Shown piece by piece: positions 45,707-57,192 of a stretch of DNA of 64,000 nt. A program made the translations under genes and the position numbers. The stretch comes from Halopseudomonas xinjiangensis. GTDB taxonomy: Bacteria > Pseudomonadota > Gammaproteobacteria > Pseudomonadales > Pseudomonadaceae. Each line of letters starts with the position of its first letter. Within the stretch, counting starts at the first letter, position 1. The notes under the pieces were generated by a model. The model worked only from the letters and a program-made list of their open reading frames with translations, ran no database searches and was not told where the DNA came from. Location: assembly GCA_011050525.1 (NCBI GenBank), contig DRFO01000017.1, forward strand, positions 124,001 to 188,000, written 5' to 3'.

Positions 45707-47710
45707 ATGCCGTCCGATAATTCCTACGAAACCTCTATCGAAGCGACTCTGACGGTTGCAGAGGCAGTGGTGTTACCCCGCATTGCCATTGAAGCGGTTG
45801 AACCCGTCATCGAGTCGGGCCGGTTTGCGGCCAAGGCAATCGAAGGGCGGGCGCTGACTGTCAGTGCGGTGATATTCGCCGACGGCCATGACAAGCTGGC
45901 AGCCCAGTTGCTCTGGCGCAGTGGCCAGGACGATGATTGGCAGAAAACGCCGATGGAAAGTCTGGGAAACGACCGATGGCGCGCCCGACTGACGCCTCAG
46001 CGGGCCGGGCGGGGGGAATTCGCCATCGAGGCCTGGGTAGATATCTACGCCACCTATTGCGACGAGCTCAAGAAGAAGTTCGCCGCAGGCGTGCCGGTCA
46101 GCCTGGAGTTGCAGGAAGGGGAGACGCTTTTGCGTGAGATGGAAAGTACTGCCCCTGCAGACATTCAAGGTGCCTTGCAGGCAGTGCTGGAGCGCCTGGC
46201 CAGGAGTGAGTCGGTGGATGACAAGGTGACCATGCTGCTGGCGCCGGACACTGTCGACGCCGTGGTCAGGACCGAGGCCCATCCGCACAAGGTTCGGAGC
46301 GCGGCTTATCCGGTGGACGTAGAGCGCCAGGCGGCTGAGTTCGCCAGCTGGTATGAGCTGTTCCCCCGCTCGGTCACTGACGATCCCGCGCGGCACGGGA
46401 CCTTCCGTGACGTGATTGGCCGGCTGCCTGAAATCAACGCGATGGGATTTGACGTACTGTATTTTCCGCCCATCCACCCGATCGGTCGCACGCATCGCAA
46501 GGGTCCTAACAATTCCCTGATCGCCACGGAAGACGACCCAGGAAGCCCCTATGCAATCGGTAGTCACGAGGGCGGCCATGAAGCCATCCATCCGCAACTG
46601 GGCAGCCTCGATGACTTCCTTGAGCTGGTCAGCGCAGCCCGTGAGCAGAAGCTGGAGATCGCGCTGGATTTTGCCGTGCAGTGCTCCCCGGACCACCCCT
46701 GGCTGCAGGAGCATCCCGGCTGGTTCAACTGGCGCCCGGATGGCAGCATTCGCCACGCGGAAAATCCGCCAAAAAAATACGAAGATATTGTCAATGTCGA
46801 TTTTTACGCCAGGGAGGCCGTGCCTGATCTCTGGCTGGCCCTGCGCGACGTGGTGCTCGGCTGGGTGAAGCTTGGCGTGACGCTGTTCCGGGTCGATAAC
46901 CCGCACACCAAACCCATGCCTTTCTGGGAGTGGCTGATTGCCGATATTCGCGCCGGCCATCCTGACGTGATCTTTCTTTCCGAAGCCTTTACCCGCCCGG
47001 CCATGATGGCCCGCCTGGGCAAGCTGGGGTTCAGCCAGAGCTACACGTACTTCACCTGGCGCAACACCAAGGAGGAGCTGCAGACCTTTTTTACCGAGCT
47101 TAACGAGCCACCGTGGCGCGATTGCTACAGGCCGAACTTCTTCGTCAATACCCCGGATATCAATCCGTTCTTTCTGCATTCCTCCGGCCGTGCCGGCTTT
47201 CTGATTCGCGCTGCGCTGGCCACCCTGGGCTCGGGTTCATGGGGTATGTACTCGGGGTTCGAAATCTGTGAGGCGGCCCCGGTGCCGGGTAAGGAGGAAT
47301 ACCTGGACTCTGAGAAATACGAGATAAGGCCGCGGGACTACGGCATGCCGGGGAATATCGTTGCCGAGATCACCCACTTGAATCGCATCCGCCGCGCCAA
47401 TCCGGCCCTTCAGACCCATCTCGGATTTCAGGCCTATACCGCCTGGAACGACAATATTCTGTATTTCGGCAAACGTACCGAGGATCTGCAGAACTTCATC
47501 CTGATCGCCATCAGCCTGGACCCTGTTAACGCCCAGGAAGCCCACTTCGATTTGCCGCTCTGGGAGTTCGACCTGCCTGACGATGCCCAAACGAGTGGCG
47601 AAGATCTCATGACCGGCCATAGCTGGACCTGGCATGGAAAAACCCAATGGATGCGCATCGAGCCTTGGAAGCAGCCTTTCGGTATCTGGCGTTTCAAGCC
47701 GCTGCGCTAA
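45707..47710 (+). CDS. glgE: Alpha-1,4-glucan:maltose-1-phosphate maltosyltransferase
   Basis: GH13_3 enzyme that elongates linear alpha-glucan with maltose-1-phosphate, releasing phosphate. The 667 residues have the N-terminal immunoglobulin-like part (25-115) and the catalytic barrel, with Asp397 in RVDNPHTKP as nucleophile and Glu426 in LSEAFTRP as acid/base, matching the known GlgE pair. The ATG at 45707 is preceded by AGGAG. It heads glgE - treS/pep2 - glgB. Confidence 0.96.
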   Translation: MPSDNSYETSIEATLTVAEAVVLPRIAIEAVEPVIESGRFAAKAIEGRALTVSAVIFADGHDKLAAQLLWRSGQDDDWQKTPMESLGNDRWRARLTPQRAGRGEFAIEAWVDIYATYCDELKKKFAAGVPVSLELQEGETLLREMESTAPADIQGALQAVLERLARSESVDDKVTMLLAPDTVDAVVRTEAHPHKVRSAAYPVDVERQAAEFASWYELFPRSVTDDPARHGTFRDVIGRLPEINAMGFDVLYFPPIHPIGRTHRKGPNNSLIATEDDPGSPYAIGSHEGGHEAIHPQLGSLDDFLELVSAAREQKLEIALDFAVQCSPDHPWLQEHPGWFNWRPDGSIRHAENPPKKYEDIVNVDFYAREAVPDLWLALRDVVLGWVKLGVTLFRVDNPHTKPMPFWEWLIADIRAGHPDVIFLSEAFTRPAMMARLGKLGFSQSYTYFTWRNTKEELQTFFTELNEPPWRDCYRPNFFVNTPDINPFFLHSSGRAGFLIRAALATLGSGSWGMYSGFEICEAAPVPGKEEYLDSEKYEIRPRDYGMPGNIVAEITHLNRIRRANPALQTHLGFQAYTAWNDNILYFGKRTEDLQNFILIAISLDPVNAQEAHFDLPLWEFDLPDDAQTSGEDLMTGHSWTWHGKTQWMRIEPWKQPFGIWRFKPLR

Positions 47711-47722
47711 AGAGAAAAAACA

Positions 47723-50700
47723 ATGGCCAAGAAGAACCGCAACGCAGCATTTATCGATGACCCGCTCTGGTACAAGGACGCCGTCATCTATCAGGTACAC
47801 ATCAAGTCGTTTTTCGACTCCAACAATGATGGGATCGGCGATTTTCCAGGGCTTATCGCCAAGCTGGATTACATCGCCGATCTGGGCGTGAACACCATCT
47901 GGTTGTTGCCGTTCTACCCGTCGCCGCGACGGGATGACGGTTACGACATCGCAGACTACCGCAACGTAAGCCCGGATTACGGGACCATGGCCGACGCCAA
48001 GCGCTTTATCGCCGAGGCGCACAAACGGGGGCTGCGGGTGATCAGTGAACTGGTCATAAACCATACGTCGGACCAGCACCCCTGGTTCCAGCGGGCACGC
48101 GAGGCCAAACCAGGCTCGGCGGCGCGGGACTTCTACGTCTGGTCGGATACCGACCAGAAATACGACGGCACCCGCATCATCTTTCTGGATACGGAAAAGT
48201 CCAATTGGACCTGGGACCCGGTGGCGGGCCAGTACTTCTGGCACCGGTTCTACTCGCACCAGCCGGATCTGAATTTCGACAATCCCCAAGTGCTGAAGGA
48301 AGTGCTGTCTGTCATGCGCTTCTGGCTCGACATCGGCGTGGATGGCCTGCGCCTGGACGCCATTCCTTACCTGATCGAGCGTGATGGGACCAACAACGAG
48401 AACCTCCCGGAAACCCATACGGTGCTGAAGAAGATCCGCGCCGAGCTGGACCGCGTCTATCCTGACCGCATGCTGCTGGCCGAAGCCAACCAGTGGCCAG
48501 AGGATACCCAGCTATATTTTGGAGGTAACGAAAAAGGCGAGGGCGATGAATGCCACATGGCTTTCCATTTCCCGCTGATGCCGCGCATGTACATGGCCAT
48601 CGCCCAGGAAGACCGCTTTCCGATTACCGATATTCTGCGCCAGACGCCGGAAATCCCCAGCAACTGCCAATGGGCAATCTTCCTGCGCAACCACGACGAA
48701 CTGACGCTGGAAATGGTAACCGACAAGGAGCGGGACTATTTATGGAATTACTACGCAGCGGACCGTCGGGCACGCATCAACCTGGGTATTCGCCGTCGCC
48801 TCGCGCCCCTGGTTGAACGTGATCGCCGGCGTATCGAGTTGCTCAACAGTCTGTTGCTGTCGATGCCGGGAACGCCAACGCTGTATTACGGCGATGAGCT
48901 GGGCATGGGCGACAATATCTTTATCGGTGACCGCGACGGGGTGCGCACGCCCATGCAGTGGTCGATGGATCGTAACGGTGGCTTCTCCCGCGCCGATCCG
49001 GCCAGTCTGGTTCTGCCGCCGATCCAGGACCCGCTATATGGCTTTCAGACCATCAATGTCGAGTCGCAGCAGGGTGACCCGCATTCGCTGCTCAACTGGA
49101 CGCGCCGCATGCTGGCAGTGCGTAAACAGCAAAAGGCCTTCGGGCGCGGTGTGTTGAAGATGCTGGCGCCGAGCAATCGCCGAATCCTGGCCTACCTGCG
49201 GGAATACACAGGGGAGGACGGCAACACCGACACCATTCTATGCGTGGCCAACGTCTCCCGGGCTGCGCAGGCAGTAGAACTTGACCTGTCCAGCTATGTC
49301 GGCAAGGTGCCGGTAGAGATGGTAGGCGGCAGCGCGTTCCCGCCCATCGGTCAACTGAGCTATCTGCTTACGCTTCCGCCTTATGGTTTCTACTGGTTCC
49401 TGCTGGCAGAGCAGAGCCAGATGCCCACCTGGCATATGGAGCCGCCCGAGCGGATGCCTGAAATGGCTACCCTGGTGCTCAAGCGTGAACTGCGCGAGGT
49501 GCTCAATGAGCAGCCGCTCAAGGTCCTGGAAAAGGAGACGCTGCCCGCCTATTTGCCCAAGCGCAGATGGTTCGCCGCAGCGGGTAACAGGCAACCCAAG
49601 GCACGCATACTGTATGCCATACCCTTCGGGGATACTGCCCATCCGACGCTGCTCAGCGAGGTGGAGGTCAAGACCGGCGACACCATCGAGTATTACCAGC
49701 TGCCGTTGGGGTTCGTCGGCGAAGAGGATACCGGTGTGCTGTCCGAACAGCTGGCGATGGCGCGCATTCGCCGCGGGCGTGAGGTCGGCCTGTTGACCGA
49801 TGCCTTCACCATGGAAAGCTTCGTGCGCTCGGTGGTTTCGCACCTGCAACAGTCCAGTCGCTTGGATACCGACCGAGGCACCCTCGCGTTTTCCTGCACC
49901 GACGTACTGGCAGCAATGGAACTGGAAAATGACGTCAATATCACCTACCTCTCTGCCGAGCAATCCAACAGTTCAGTGATAGTGGGCGGAAAAATGGTGC
50001 TCAAGCTGATTCGCCACGTACACGCCGGCATCCATCCCGAGCTGGAGATGGGCTCCTATCTTACGGCACAAGGCTTCGCCCACTGCGCGCCGGTGCTCGG
50101 AGAGGTCAAGCGCGTCGATCAGAATGGCGAAACCTACGCGCTGATGGTGCTTCAGGGCTTCCTCAACAACCAGGGCGATGCGTGGGAATGGACGCAGTCA
50201 ACACTTGAACGAGCTATCCGCGACCAACTGGCCGGTGGCCTGTCGCAGCTTGAAAATCAATATACAGCGCTGTCTGAGCTGGAAACCTTCGCCGGCTTGC
50301 TGGGCAAGCGGTTGGGCGAAATGCACGTTGCGCTGGCCGCCGAGACGGATAACCCGGACTTTGCCGCCGAGCCCACCAGTGCCGCAGACGCCAAGGGCTG
50401 GGCGGAGAGTATCCGGCAGCAGGTCGACGCGGCCCTCGACGCGCTGGGGCAGCATAAAGACGCCCTGAACAAGGAGAGCAGAGCCAAGGTTGAAAAGTTG
50501 CAGAAGCAGCGCAACTCGTTGATGAAAAACATCGATTCGCTGGCCCAGAAAACAGTGGGCGGGCTACGGATACGGGTCCATGGAGACCTGCATCTGGGCC
50601 AGGTGCTGGTAGTGCAGGGCGATGCCTACCTGATTGATTTCGAAGGCGAACCGTCGCGTCCACTGGATGAGCGCCGGGCCAAACTCAGCCCCTACAAGGA

Positions 50701-51040
50701 CGTAACGGGAGTGCTGCGGTCGATAGACTATGCCGTGGCGATGGCCCGTCAGAACGCCCAGAGTACCGACAGCTCCGAGCAGGCGGACCAGAGCCGTATG
50801 GAAATAGCGAGTGCATACCGCGACGCTTCATCACGGGCATTCCTCGAAGGTTACCGCCTCGCGGCTGCAGAGGTGCCGCACGTTTGGCAGCAACCCGAGG
50901 GCGAAAGCGCTGCGCTGGCGCTGTTCAGCATCGAGAAGGCGGCCTATGAAATCCTATACGAAACCGGGCATCGTCCTACCTGGATCAGCGTCCCGCTGAC
51001 TGGTCTGGCCGAGCTTGTTCAGCAGCTTGAGGAAAATTGA
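47723..51040 (+). CDS. treS: Trehalose synthase / maltokinase fusion
   Basis: 1105-residue fusion. The N-terminal part (1-~545) is GH13_16 trehalose synthase, which interconverts trehalose and maltose; its nucleophile is Asp212 in LRLDAIP and acid/base Glu254 in LLAEANQ. The C-terminal part (~590-1105) is Pep2 maltokinase, with the APH-like kinase motif [12 protein letters not shown] and DFEGEPSRP. Maltose-1-phosphate thus passes to GlgE from one polypeptide. It starts 12 bp after glgE and ends 2 bp before glgB, so the operon is tightly coupled. Confidence 0.96.
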   Translation: MAKKNRNAAFIDDPLWYKDAVIYQVHIKSFFDSNNDGIGDFPGLIAKLDYIADLGVNTIWLLPFYPSPRRDDGYDIADYRNVSPDYGTMADAKRFIAEAHKRGLRVISELVINHTSDQHPWFQRAREAKPGSAARDFYVWSDTDQKYDGTRIIFLDTEKSNWTWDPVAGQYFWHRFYSHQPDLNFDNPQVLKEVLSVMRFWLDIGVDGLRLDAIPYLIERDGTNNENLPETHTVLKKIRAELDRVYPDRMLLAEANQWPEDTQLYFGGNEKGEGDECHMAFHFPLMPRMYMAIAQEDRFPITDILRQTPEIPSNCQWAIFLRNHDELTLEMVTDKERDYLWNYYAADRRARINLGIRRRLAPLVERDRRRIELLNSLLLSMPGTPTLYYGDELGMGDNIFIGDRDGVRTPMQWSMDRNGGFSRADPASLVLPPIQDPLYGFQTINVESQQGDPHSLLNWTRRMLAVRKQQKAFGRGVLKMLAPSNRRILAYLREYTGEDGNTDTILCVANVSRAAQAVELDLSSYVGKVPVEMVGGSAFPPIGQLSYLLTLPPYGFYWFLLAEQSQMPTWHMEPPERMPEMATLVLKRELREVLNEQPLKVLEKETLPAYLPKRRWFAAAGNRQPKARILYAIPFGDTAHPTLLSEVEVKTGDTIEYYQLPLGFVGEEDTGVLSEQLAMARIRRGREVGLLTDAFTMESFVRSVVSHLQQSSRLDTDRGTLAFSCTDVLAAMELENDVNITYLSAEQSNSSVIVGGKMVLKLIRHVHAGIHPELEMGSYLTAQGFAHCAPVLGEVKRVDQNGETYALMVLQGFLNNQGDAWEWTQSTLERAIRDQLAGGLSQLENQYTALSELETFAGLLGKRLGEMHVALAAETDNPDFAAEPTSAADAKGWAESIRQQVDAALDALGQHKDALNKESRAKVEKLQKQRNSLMKNIDSLAQKTVGGLRIRVHGDLHLGQVLVVQGDAYLIDFEGEPSRPLDERRAKLSPYKDVTGVLRSIDYAVAMARQNAQSTDSSEQADQSRMEIASAYRDASSRAFLEGYRLAAAEVPHVWQQPEGESAALALFSIEKAAYEILYETGHRPTWISVPLTGLAELVQQLEEN

Positions 51041-51042
51041 TA

Positions 51043-53262
51043 ATGATGGACAGCCAAACTTCCGGCGGTACCGACCTGCATATAGCGGCGGTCGATGCGC
51101 AGGCTCTGGTACGGGCCGAGCACACTAATCCATTTTCCATTCTTGGGCCCCATACGCGGGGGGAGGTATCGGTTGTCCGTACCTATCAGCCCAACGCGCT
51201 GAATGTCGAGCTGATAAACGGGCAGTCCGGTGAAAGCCTCGGTCAGATGGAGCAGCCGCAAATCCCAGGACTGTTTGTCGGCCACATTTCGCCTGGACAA
51301 GCCTATCGCCTGCGGATTCGCTGGGCCAACGGCGTGCAGGAAACTGAAGATCCCTACAGCTTCGGGCTGCTGCTGGGCGAGATGGACATGTATCTTTTTT
51401 CGGAGGGCAACCATCGCGATCTGGCGCATTGCTTCGGCGCCCAGGTGATGACCATAGGCGACATTCCCGGCGTGCGCTTTGCTGTCTGGGCACCCAACGC
51501 CAGACGGGTATCGGTAGTCGGTGAGTTCAATAGCTGGGACGGCCGCCGCCACCCCATGCGTCAGCGGCACCCGTCGGGCGTTTGGGAAATTTTCATTCCG
51601 CGCCTGCGGCCCGGTGAAGTCTACAAGTACGAAATTCTGGGCGCCCACGGTGTGTTGCCATTGCGCGCTGACCCGGTCGCGCTGGCAACCGAAATGCCGC
51701 CGGCGACCGGCTCGGTGGTGGCGGAGCCGTTGCAGTATCCGTGGCAAGACCACGAATGGATGTTGCACCGCAAGGAACATCAGGGACACCAGGCTCCGGT
51801 GTCGATCTATGAGCTGCACGCTGGCTCATGGCAGCGCGAAGACGGCGATGGCCGCCTCTACAACTGGTATGAACTGGCCGACCGGTTGATTCCCTATATC
51901 AAGGATCTGGGTTTTACCCATATAGAACTCATGCCCATCATGGAGCATCCCTTCGGAGGTTCCTGGGGTTACCAGCTTCTGTCCCAGTTCGCGCCCAGCG
52001 CCCGCTATGGCAGCCCCCATGACTTTGCCGCGTTCGTGGATTCCTGTCACCGCGCCGGGATCGGTGTGATTCTGGATTGGGTGCCTGCCCATTTCCCTAC
52101 CGATGCCCATGGCCTGGGAAAATTCGATGGCACTGCGCTGTATGAATACGATCACCCCTTCGAGGGCTTCCATCAGGATTGGGATACCTATATCTACAAT
52201 CTGGGGCGCATCGAGGTGCACGGTTTCATGCTCGCTTCAGCCTTGCACTGGCTGCGCCAGTTCCACGTCGACGCGCTGCGGGTGGATGCAGTCGCCTCGA
52301 TGCTCTATCGCGACTACTCGCGCAAACATGACGAGTGGATTCCCAACAAACATGGCGGGCGGGAAAACCTTGAGGTGATCGATTTTCTGCGCCATCTCAA
52401 CGATGTGGTCGATACGGAAGCGCCGGGGGCTTTGGTGATAGCCGAGGAATCGACTGCGTTCCCCGGCGTTAGTCACCCCACTCGCGAAGGGGGGCTGGGG
52501 TTTGAATACAAGTGGAACATGGGCTGGATGCACGACAGCCTCAAGTACATGAGCGAGGAGACGATCAATCGCCGCTATCACCATCACCAATTGACCTTTG
52601 GTCTGCTTTACGCGTTTACCGAGAATTTCATTTTGCCGATCTCCCACGATGAAGTGGTACATGGCAAGAAGTCTTTGCTGGACAAGATGCCGGGAGATCG
52701 ATGGCAGAAATTCGCCAATCTGCGGCTATATCTGAGTTTCATGTGGAGCCATCCGGGGAAAAAGCTGTTGTTTATGGGCTGTGAGTTCGGTTCATGGCGG
52801 GAATGGAACCACGACCATGAACTGGATTGGTATCTGTTGCGCTATCCCGAGCACCAGGGCGTGCAAACGCTGGTCAAGGATCTCAATCGTCTTTACCGAG
52901 AAGAACCGGCCCTTCACCAGTTGGACTGCAAGGAGCAAGGGTTTCAATGGCTGATTGGCGATGACGAGCACAACAGCGTCTACGCCTTTCTGCGCAAGGG
53001 GGAAACCAGCGTGCCGGTATTGGTGGTGCATAATTTTACCCCCGTACCCAGGGATAACTACCGAGTAGGTGTGCCGCTGGAAGGCGCCTGGACGGTTCTG
53101 CTCAACAGCGATGCTGAACAATATGCCGGTTCCAATGCAGGATGTTCGACCGAAGTGATGACCGAGGACCAGGTCAGCCATGGGCAACCCTGCTCCGTGA
53201 TGCTGGATCTTCCTCCGTTAGGCACTCTCATCCTGCGCCCGCAAGCCGGTGACCTGGCCTGA
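51043..53262 (+). CDS. glgB: 1,4-alpha-glucan branching enzyme
   Basis: GH13_9 enzyme introducing alpha-1,6 branches into alpha-glucan. The 739 residues have the two N-terminal CBM48-type domains (residues 20-220), the barrel with Asp415 in LRVDAV as nucleophile and Glu468 in IAEEST as acid/base, and the C-terminal beta domain. ATG 51043 (or 51046) follows GAGGAAAA. The 3' 45 bp overlap the end of ybhN, which is transcribed towards it. Completes the GlgE pathway set. Confidence 0.96.
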   Translation: MMDSQTSGGTDLHIAAVDAQALVRAEHTNPFSILGPHTRGEVSVVRTYQPNALNVELINGQSGESLGQMEQPQIPGLFVGHISPGQAYRLRIRWANGVQETEDPYSFGLLLGEMDMYLFSEGNHRDLAHCFGAQVMTIGDIPGVRFAVWAPNARRVSVVGEFNSWDGRRHPMRQRHPSGVWEIFIPRLRPGEVYKYEILGAHGVLPLRADPVALATEMPPATGSVVAEPLQYPWQDHEWMLHRKEHQGHQAPVSIYELHAGSWQREDGDGRLYNWYELADRLIPYIKDLGFTHIELMPIMEHPFGGSWGYQLLSQFAPSARYGSPHDFAAFVDSCHRAGIGVILDWVPAHFPTDAHGLGKFDGTALYEYDHPFEGFHQDWDTYIYNLGRIEVHGFMLASALHWLRQFHVDALRVDAVASMLYRDYSRKHDEWIPNKHGGRENLEVIDFLRHLNDVVDTEAPGALVIAEESTAFPGVSHPTREGGLGFEYKWNMGWMHDSLKYMSEETINRRYHHHQLTFGLLYAFTENFILPISHDEVVHGKKSLLDKMPGDRWQKFANLRLYLSFMWSHPGKKLLFMGCEFGSWREWNHDHELDWYLLRYPEHQGVQTLVKDLNRLYREEPALHQLDCKEQGFQWLIGDDEHNSVYAFLRKGETSVPVLVVHNFTPVPRDNYRVGVPLEGAWTVLLNSDAEQYAGSNAGCSTEVMTEDQVSHGQPCSVMLDLPPLGTLILRPQAGDLA

Positions 53263-54246
53263 ACCGGCCCGCATGGTCTTTGCCCGCTTCTCGAGTACCA
53301 AATAGACGATGCAGGCAATGGCCAGCGGGAGCAGAAAATATATGGCGCGGTAGCCGATAAGCGCCGCGACCAGATTGCCTGGGGGAATCTGGTGCTGGAG
53401 CAGGCCGATGAAGATGGCCTCCAGCACCCCCAGGCCCGCTGGAATATGCGTTACCACCCCGGCGATACTGCTGATCAGCAAAATACCCAGGATGGATGGG
53501 TAGAACGCCTCCTCGGGCAGCAGGATGTAGATCAGAGCGGCCATCAGCGACCAGTTCGCAGCCCCGAGGGTTGCCTGCATCAAGGCCAGCTTGAGCGATG
53601 GAAGCACGATTTCGTGACCGCGGATTGTCCAGTCCCTTTTTTTCGCAAAACGGCAGGCCAGGAGATATGCGGCAGCTACAACAAGCATTGCGATACCTAT
53701 CATCTGCAGTGTCGTGACACCAATCTTCCAGTCACCCGGAAGCTCTATCAGCCGCAAGGAAAAAACCGCTCCGGCCAGAATCATGTACCCCACCCAGTTG
53801 GTGATCAGGCTGATGCTCAGAATACGGGTTATTGTGCCCACCTCCAGCCCCAGACGGGAATAAAGCCGATACCGCAGCGCGATGCCGCCGAGCCACGCGC
53901 CGAGGTTCAGGTTGAAGGCATAGCACACGAATGTAAGGGAGTATATTTGCGTAGCTGGCAGCTTGTGGCCGGTATAGCGCCGACCTAGCAAGTCATAGCT
54001 GCAGAATACGAAGTAGCTTAGTGCTGCGATACCAACCCCAGTGAGCAATGTCACACTGCTGTAACCTTGCAGCGCCTGTTTCACCTCCTGCCAGTCCAGG
54101 TTCTTGACCATGGTGAACAGCAACAGGGGAATCACTATGAAGAAAAAAACCGTTACCCCACGCTTGAACCAGGTGAGTTTGCGCTCGCGAGAGCTTTTCT
54201 TTACTGGTGTCGAACTGTCAGGCACTGCTGAGTCGTTTGGTTTCAC
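53218..54246 (-). CDS. ybhN: YbhN-family (lysylphosphatidylglycerol synthase-like TM) membrane protein
   Basis: 342-residue inner-membrane protein of the UPF0104/LPG_synthase_TM family with about eight helices from [14 protein letters not shown] onwards; [18 protein letters not shown] and [20 protein letters not shown] are typical family blocks. The start is taken as GTG 54246, which gives a 4-bp GTGA overlap with the clsB stop and has AAGAGAAA before it; an earlier GTG at 54267 is possible. It follows clsB in the same order as E. coli ybhP-clsB-ybhN. Function uncertain; no lysyl-transferase domain is attached. Ends inside the end of glgB. Confidence 0.9.
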   Translation of the reverse strand: MKPNDSAVPDSSTPVKKSSRERKLTWFKRGVTVFFFIVIPLLLFTMVKNLDWQEVKQALQGYSSVTLLTGVGIAALSYFVFCSYDLLGRRYTGHKLPATQIYSLTFVCYAFNLNLGAWLGGIALRYRLYSRLGLEVGTITRILSISLITNWVGYMILAGAVFSLRLIELPGDWKIGVTTLQMIGIAMLVVAAAYLLACRFAKKRDWTIRGHEIVLPSLKLALMQATLGAANWSLMAALIYILLPEEAFYPSILGILLISSIAGVVTHIPAGLGVLEAIFIGLLQHQIPPGNLVAALIGYRAIYFLLPLAIACIVYLVLEKRAKTMRAGSGQVTGLRAQDESA

Positions 54247-55463
54247 TGCTGTTTCTCTTGGCTGCACTGCAATTCAACGGTTTCTTCCTGTTCATCCAGG
54301 GTGAGGGGCTTGAGCTTGGGCGTGTGGGCGGGCAGCCAACCGATGATCGCCGGAAAGTGCCGCAGAAAGTGGAAGCTTGCAAAGATCAACGGCGCTCGCC
54401 ACCAGTACCCCCGCGCTGCGATCTTGGGCGTGATGGATTCGCACTGGGCATCAGCCAGTTGATGCAGGTGATCGTATAGACGCTGGTTGAGCGTAGCGTC
54501 GCGAATGATCAGGTTGGCTTCCAGATTCAGCGACAGGCTCAATGGATCCAGGTTGCTTGACCCGACCGTACACCATTCGCGATCAGCCAGGGCAACCTTG
54601 CCATGCAGGGGGCGCCGGCTGTATTCGCAGATGTTGACTCCTTCACGCAACAGATAGTTGTAAAGCAGACTGGAGCACAGGCGAGCCCATGGCATATCCG
54701 GCTGGCCCTGCAGAATCAGGGTGACTTTTACGCCGCGTCGGGCAGCGTTGCGCAGCTCACGGAGCAATCGATAACCAGGAAAGAAGTAGGCATTGGCGAT
54801 CACCAGACGATAACTGGCCGAGCGGATGGCCCTTATGTATTGCTCTTCTATGTCGGTACGATGCTGAGCATTGTCACGCACCGTGAGCAGCATGCGGACA
54901 TTACCCACGTGCCGGGTAACCGGTCGGACGTTCGGCAGGTTTGCTACCGTGGGGCTGTGCACCAGAATGGCCCGGCTGGCCTTGTGAATATCCGCCACGA
55001 TCGGGCCGCGCACCTGCACTGCATAGTCTTGCTTGGCCATTGGTCCATAATCGGCCAGGTGATCAGCGCCAAAGTTGATGCCGCCAATAAATGCGGTTTC
55101 TCCATCGATGACGATGATCTTGCGGTGCAGGCGACGGAACAGATTGGTGCGCATGCCGAGCATGCGCGGGCGAGGATCAAACATGTGCATGTGGATACCG
55201 GCCTCGGCCAGTTCCGCTATGTACTCACTCGGAAGATCTGCGGTGCCGTAACCATCGACCGTCACCTCGATATGCACACCACGCGCTGCGGCTTCCAGCA
55301 GGGCATCCTTTAGTGCGAGCCCGACCTTGTCGGAAAAAATGATGAAGGTTTCCAGCAGAATCTCTGTGCGGGCATTTTTCAAACAGTCGAACACCCGCGG
55401 GAAGAATGCTTCACCGTTAATGAGCAATTCGACGTCGTTGCCTTCCTGCCAGTTATATTTCAT
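54243..55463 (-). CDS. clsB: Cardiolipin synthase B
   Basis: 406-residue PLD-superfamily cardiolipin synthase without N-terminal membrane helices, as in E. coli ClsB (YbhO). Two HKD motifs are clear: HRKIIVIDGETAFIGGIN and HGKVALADREWCTVGSSNLD. ClsB makes cardiolipin from phosphatidylglycerol and can also act on PE. Start ATG 55463 (MKYNWQEGNDVELL) overlaps the ybhP stop by 4 bp. Its place between ybhP and ybhN is the E. coli arrangement. Confidence 0.93.
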   Translation of the reverse strand: MKYNWQEGNDVELLINGEAFFPRVFDCLKNARTEILLETFIIFSDKVGLALKDALLEAAARGVHIEVTVDGYGTADLPSEYIAELAEAGIHMHMFDPRPRMLGMRTNLFRRLHRKIIVIDGETAFIGGINFGADHLADYGPMAKQDYAVQVRGPIVADIHKASRAILVHSPTVANLPNVRPVTRHVGNVRMLLTVRDNAQHRTDIEEQYIRAIRSASYRLVIANAYFFPGYRLLRELRNAARRGVKVTLILQGQPDMPWARLCSSLLYNYLLREGVNICEYSRRPLHGKVALADREWCTVGSSNLDPLSLSLNLEANLIIRDATLNQRLYDHLHQLADAQCESITPKIAARGYWWRAPLIFASFHFLRHFPAIIGWLPAHTPKLKPLTLDEQEETVELQCSQEKQQ

Positions 55464-56245
55464 AGGCGTACCTCGACAACCAGTGGCGCGTGATCCGATA
55501 GGTGGGACCACGGCCGGCGAGACAGTACTTCGGGGCCGTGAGTGGTGGCATTGCGAACGTAAATCCGGTCGAGACAGAGCAGTGGCCAGCGTGCCGGAAA
55601 GCTTTTGGCTGGCGAACCGTTGGCATGCACAAAGGCCTCATGCATTCCACACTCAGCAAGAATTGCGTCCGCGCGCAGCCGCCAGTCATTGAAATCACCA
55701 GCCACTATTACCGGCTCATCTGCTGGTAATGAGTCAAGCAGTTCACATAAAAGTTCCAGTTGCTGCCGTCGATGTTCCTCGCGCAGCCCCAGGTGTACGC
55801 AAACTGCATGGACGTCAGGTTGGCCTGGCACGTCCAGCACGGAATGCAGCATGCCGCGCTCCTCGGTGCCGCTGATGGTGACGTCGCGGTTGTCATAGCG
55901 CAGGATGGGAAACTTCGACAGCAATGCGTTGCCATGATCGCCGTCTGGGTAGACCGCGTTGCGGCCGTAGGCAAAATCCGGCCACATGGTGTCCGCGAGA
56001 TATTCATACTGGGGCGTATCCGGCCAGTTGTGGTATCGCTTGGCGTGGGTAAGATGCGCGCCAATTACCTCTTGCATGAACACGATGTCGGCGGACAAGG
56101 TATTCACCGCATCGCGCAGTTCGGGAAGGATGAACCGGCGGTTGAAAAAGGCGAAGCCCTTGTGCACGTTGGCCGTCATGATTCGGATGGAATGAACCGG
56201 ATCGGCCAGGCGCGTGGTTTTCAGCGGTGGCTGGACACTCGTCAC
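55460..56245 (-). CDS. ybhP: Endonuclease/exonuclease/phosphatase family protein YbhP
   Basis: 261-residue EEP-fold protein without membrane helix. The metal/catalytic blocks are TANVHKGF, FMQEVIGAH, CVHLGLREEHRRQQ, VAGDFNDWR and SDHAPLVVEV. It starts with GTG at 56245 with a GTGA overlap on the DUF72 stop. In E. coli ybhP precedes clsB, as here; substrate is unknown. It is similar in fold but not closely related to the EEP gene at 34.4 kb. Confidence 0.92.
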   Translation of the reverse strand: MTSVQPPLKTTRLADPVHSIRIMTANVHKGFAFFNRRFILPELRDAVNTLSADIVFMQEVIGAHLTHAKRYHNWPDTPQYEYLADTMWPDFAYGRNAVYPDGDHGNALLSKFPILRYDNRDVTISGTEERGMLHSVLDVPGQPDVHAVCVHLGLREEHRRQQLELLCELLDSLPADEPVIVAGDFNDWRLRADAILAECGMHEAFVHANGSPAKSFPARWPLLCLDRIYVRNATTHGPEVLSRRPWSHLSDHAPLVVEVRL

Positions 56246-57174
56246 TGCATGGCTTCCTTTTTCTCTGGGCCCAGCGGTTTGCCTGGGGTCACGGCCAGCG
56301 CCCCAGCCAACCCGAGCTTTTCGAGCAAGGCCCTGGCGTCGTACGGAGCGCGGACCTTTACGTCATTGTCGAAATAGCAATACAGATCACAGGAGCGGCG
56401 GGGAGCACCATGGTCCGGACTGATCAGTTGGGCGTCAGCCGGTTGCTTGCCGCTGCTCCACGCCTTTATGCGTTTTTTCCAGTGCTCCAGCGCTTCGTCC
56501 GAGTAGCCGCTTTTGTAGAGCTCCTTGTCGCCGTGCAGACGCATGTAGACAAAATCGCTGGTGATGTCTTCGTGGTAGGGCCATTTCCCGGCGGTGTCAG
56601 CCACCACCAGGGCTATCTTGTATTGCCGCAGCATCTTCACAAAATCGCCATCCAGCCCGTCGGGATTGCGAATTTCTACCACGTGGCGCATGGGTCGCTG
56701 CTTGTCGATGTCGAGATACCCAGGCTTTTTCAAGCGCTCGGCACACCCCTTTGCCAATTGCACGGCCTGATTCGTGTCCTGAGGCAGTCTTTCCAGAAAG
56801 GCTTCGAAAAGCTGATGATCAAGCTTAAAGCTGGCGGGAAACTGCCAGAGCAACGGACCCAGCTTGTGTTGCAGGTGCAGGGGGCCGGATGCAAAAAAAT
56901 TGGCGAGGGGCTCTTCGATCTCGCGCAGGCGTCGGGTGTGGGTAATATACCGGGGGCCTTTGACACTGAAAACAAAGTCACCTGGAGTGTCGTCGCGCCA
57001 ATTGGCGTATCGTTCGGGCGTCTGTAGCGCGTAAAAGGACCCATTGATCTCTATGCTGCTAACTGCGCGTGAAGCGAACTCAAGCTCTCGTCGCTGCACC
57101 AGTCCATCGGGATAAAAGTCACCCCGCCAAGGGGTGTAACGCCAGCCGGATATTCCTATTCGGATCGTGCTCAT
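56242..57174 (-). CDS. DUF72 (YecE-like) protein
   Basis: 310-residue TIM-barrel protein of the DUF72 family, starting with IRIGISGWRYTPWRGDFYP and containing SSIEINGSFYALQTPERYANW, the family signature. The family is widespread and uncharacterised; a phosphodiesterase-like function has been guessed. It is 18 bp after the alcohol dehydrogenase gene and overlaps ybhP by 4 bp, placing it in one operon with clsB. Confidence 0.9.
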   Translation of the reverse strand: MSTIRIGISGWRYTPWRGDFYPDGLVQRRELEFASRAVSSIEINGSFYALQTPERYANWRDDTPGDFVFSVKGPRYITHTRRLREIEEPLANFFASGPLHLQHKLGPLLWQFPASFKLDHQLFEAFLERLPQDTNQAVQLAKGCAERLKKPGYLDIDKQRPMRHVVEIRNPDGLDGDFVKMLRQYKIALVVADTAGKWPYHEDITSDFVYMRLHGDKELYKSGYSDEALEHWKKRIKAWSSGKQPADAQLISPDHGAPRRSCDLYCYFDNDVKVRAPYDARALLEKLGLAGALAVTPGKPLGPEKKEAMQ

Positions 57175-57192
57175 AGGCTGTCCTTTAGCGGC

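Noticed and set aside
45773..47179. 468-codon frame on the minus strand opposite glgE
   Set aside because: Antisense shadow of a clear GlgE gene with full catalytic residues.
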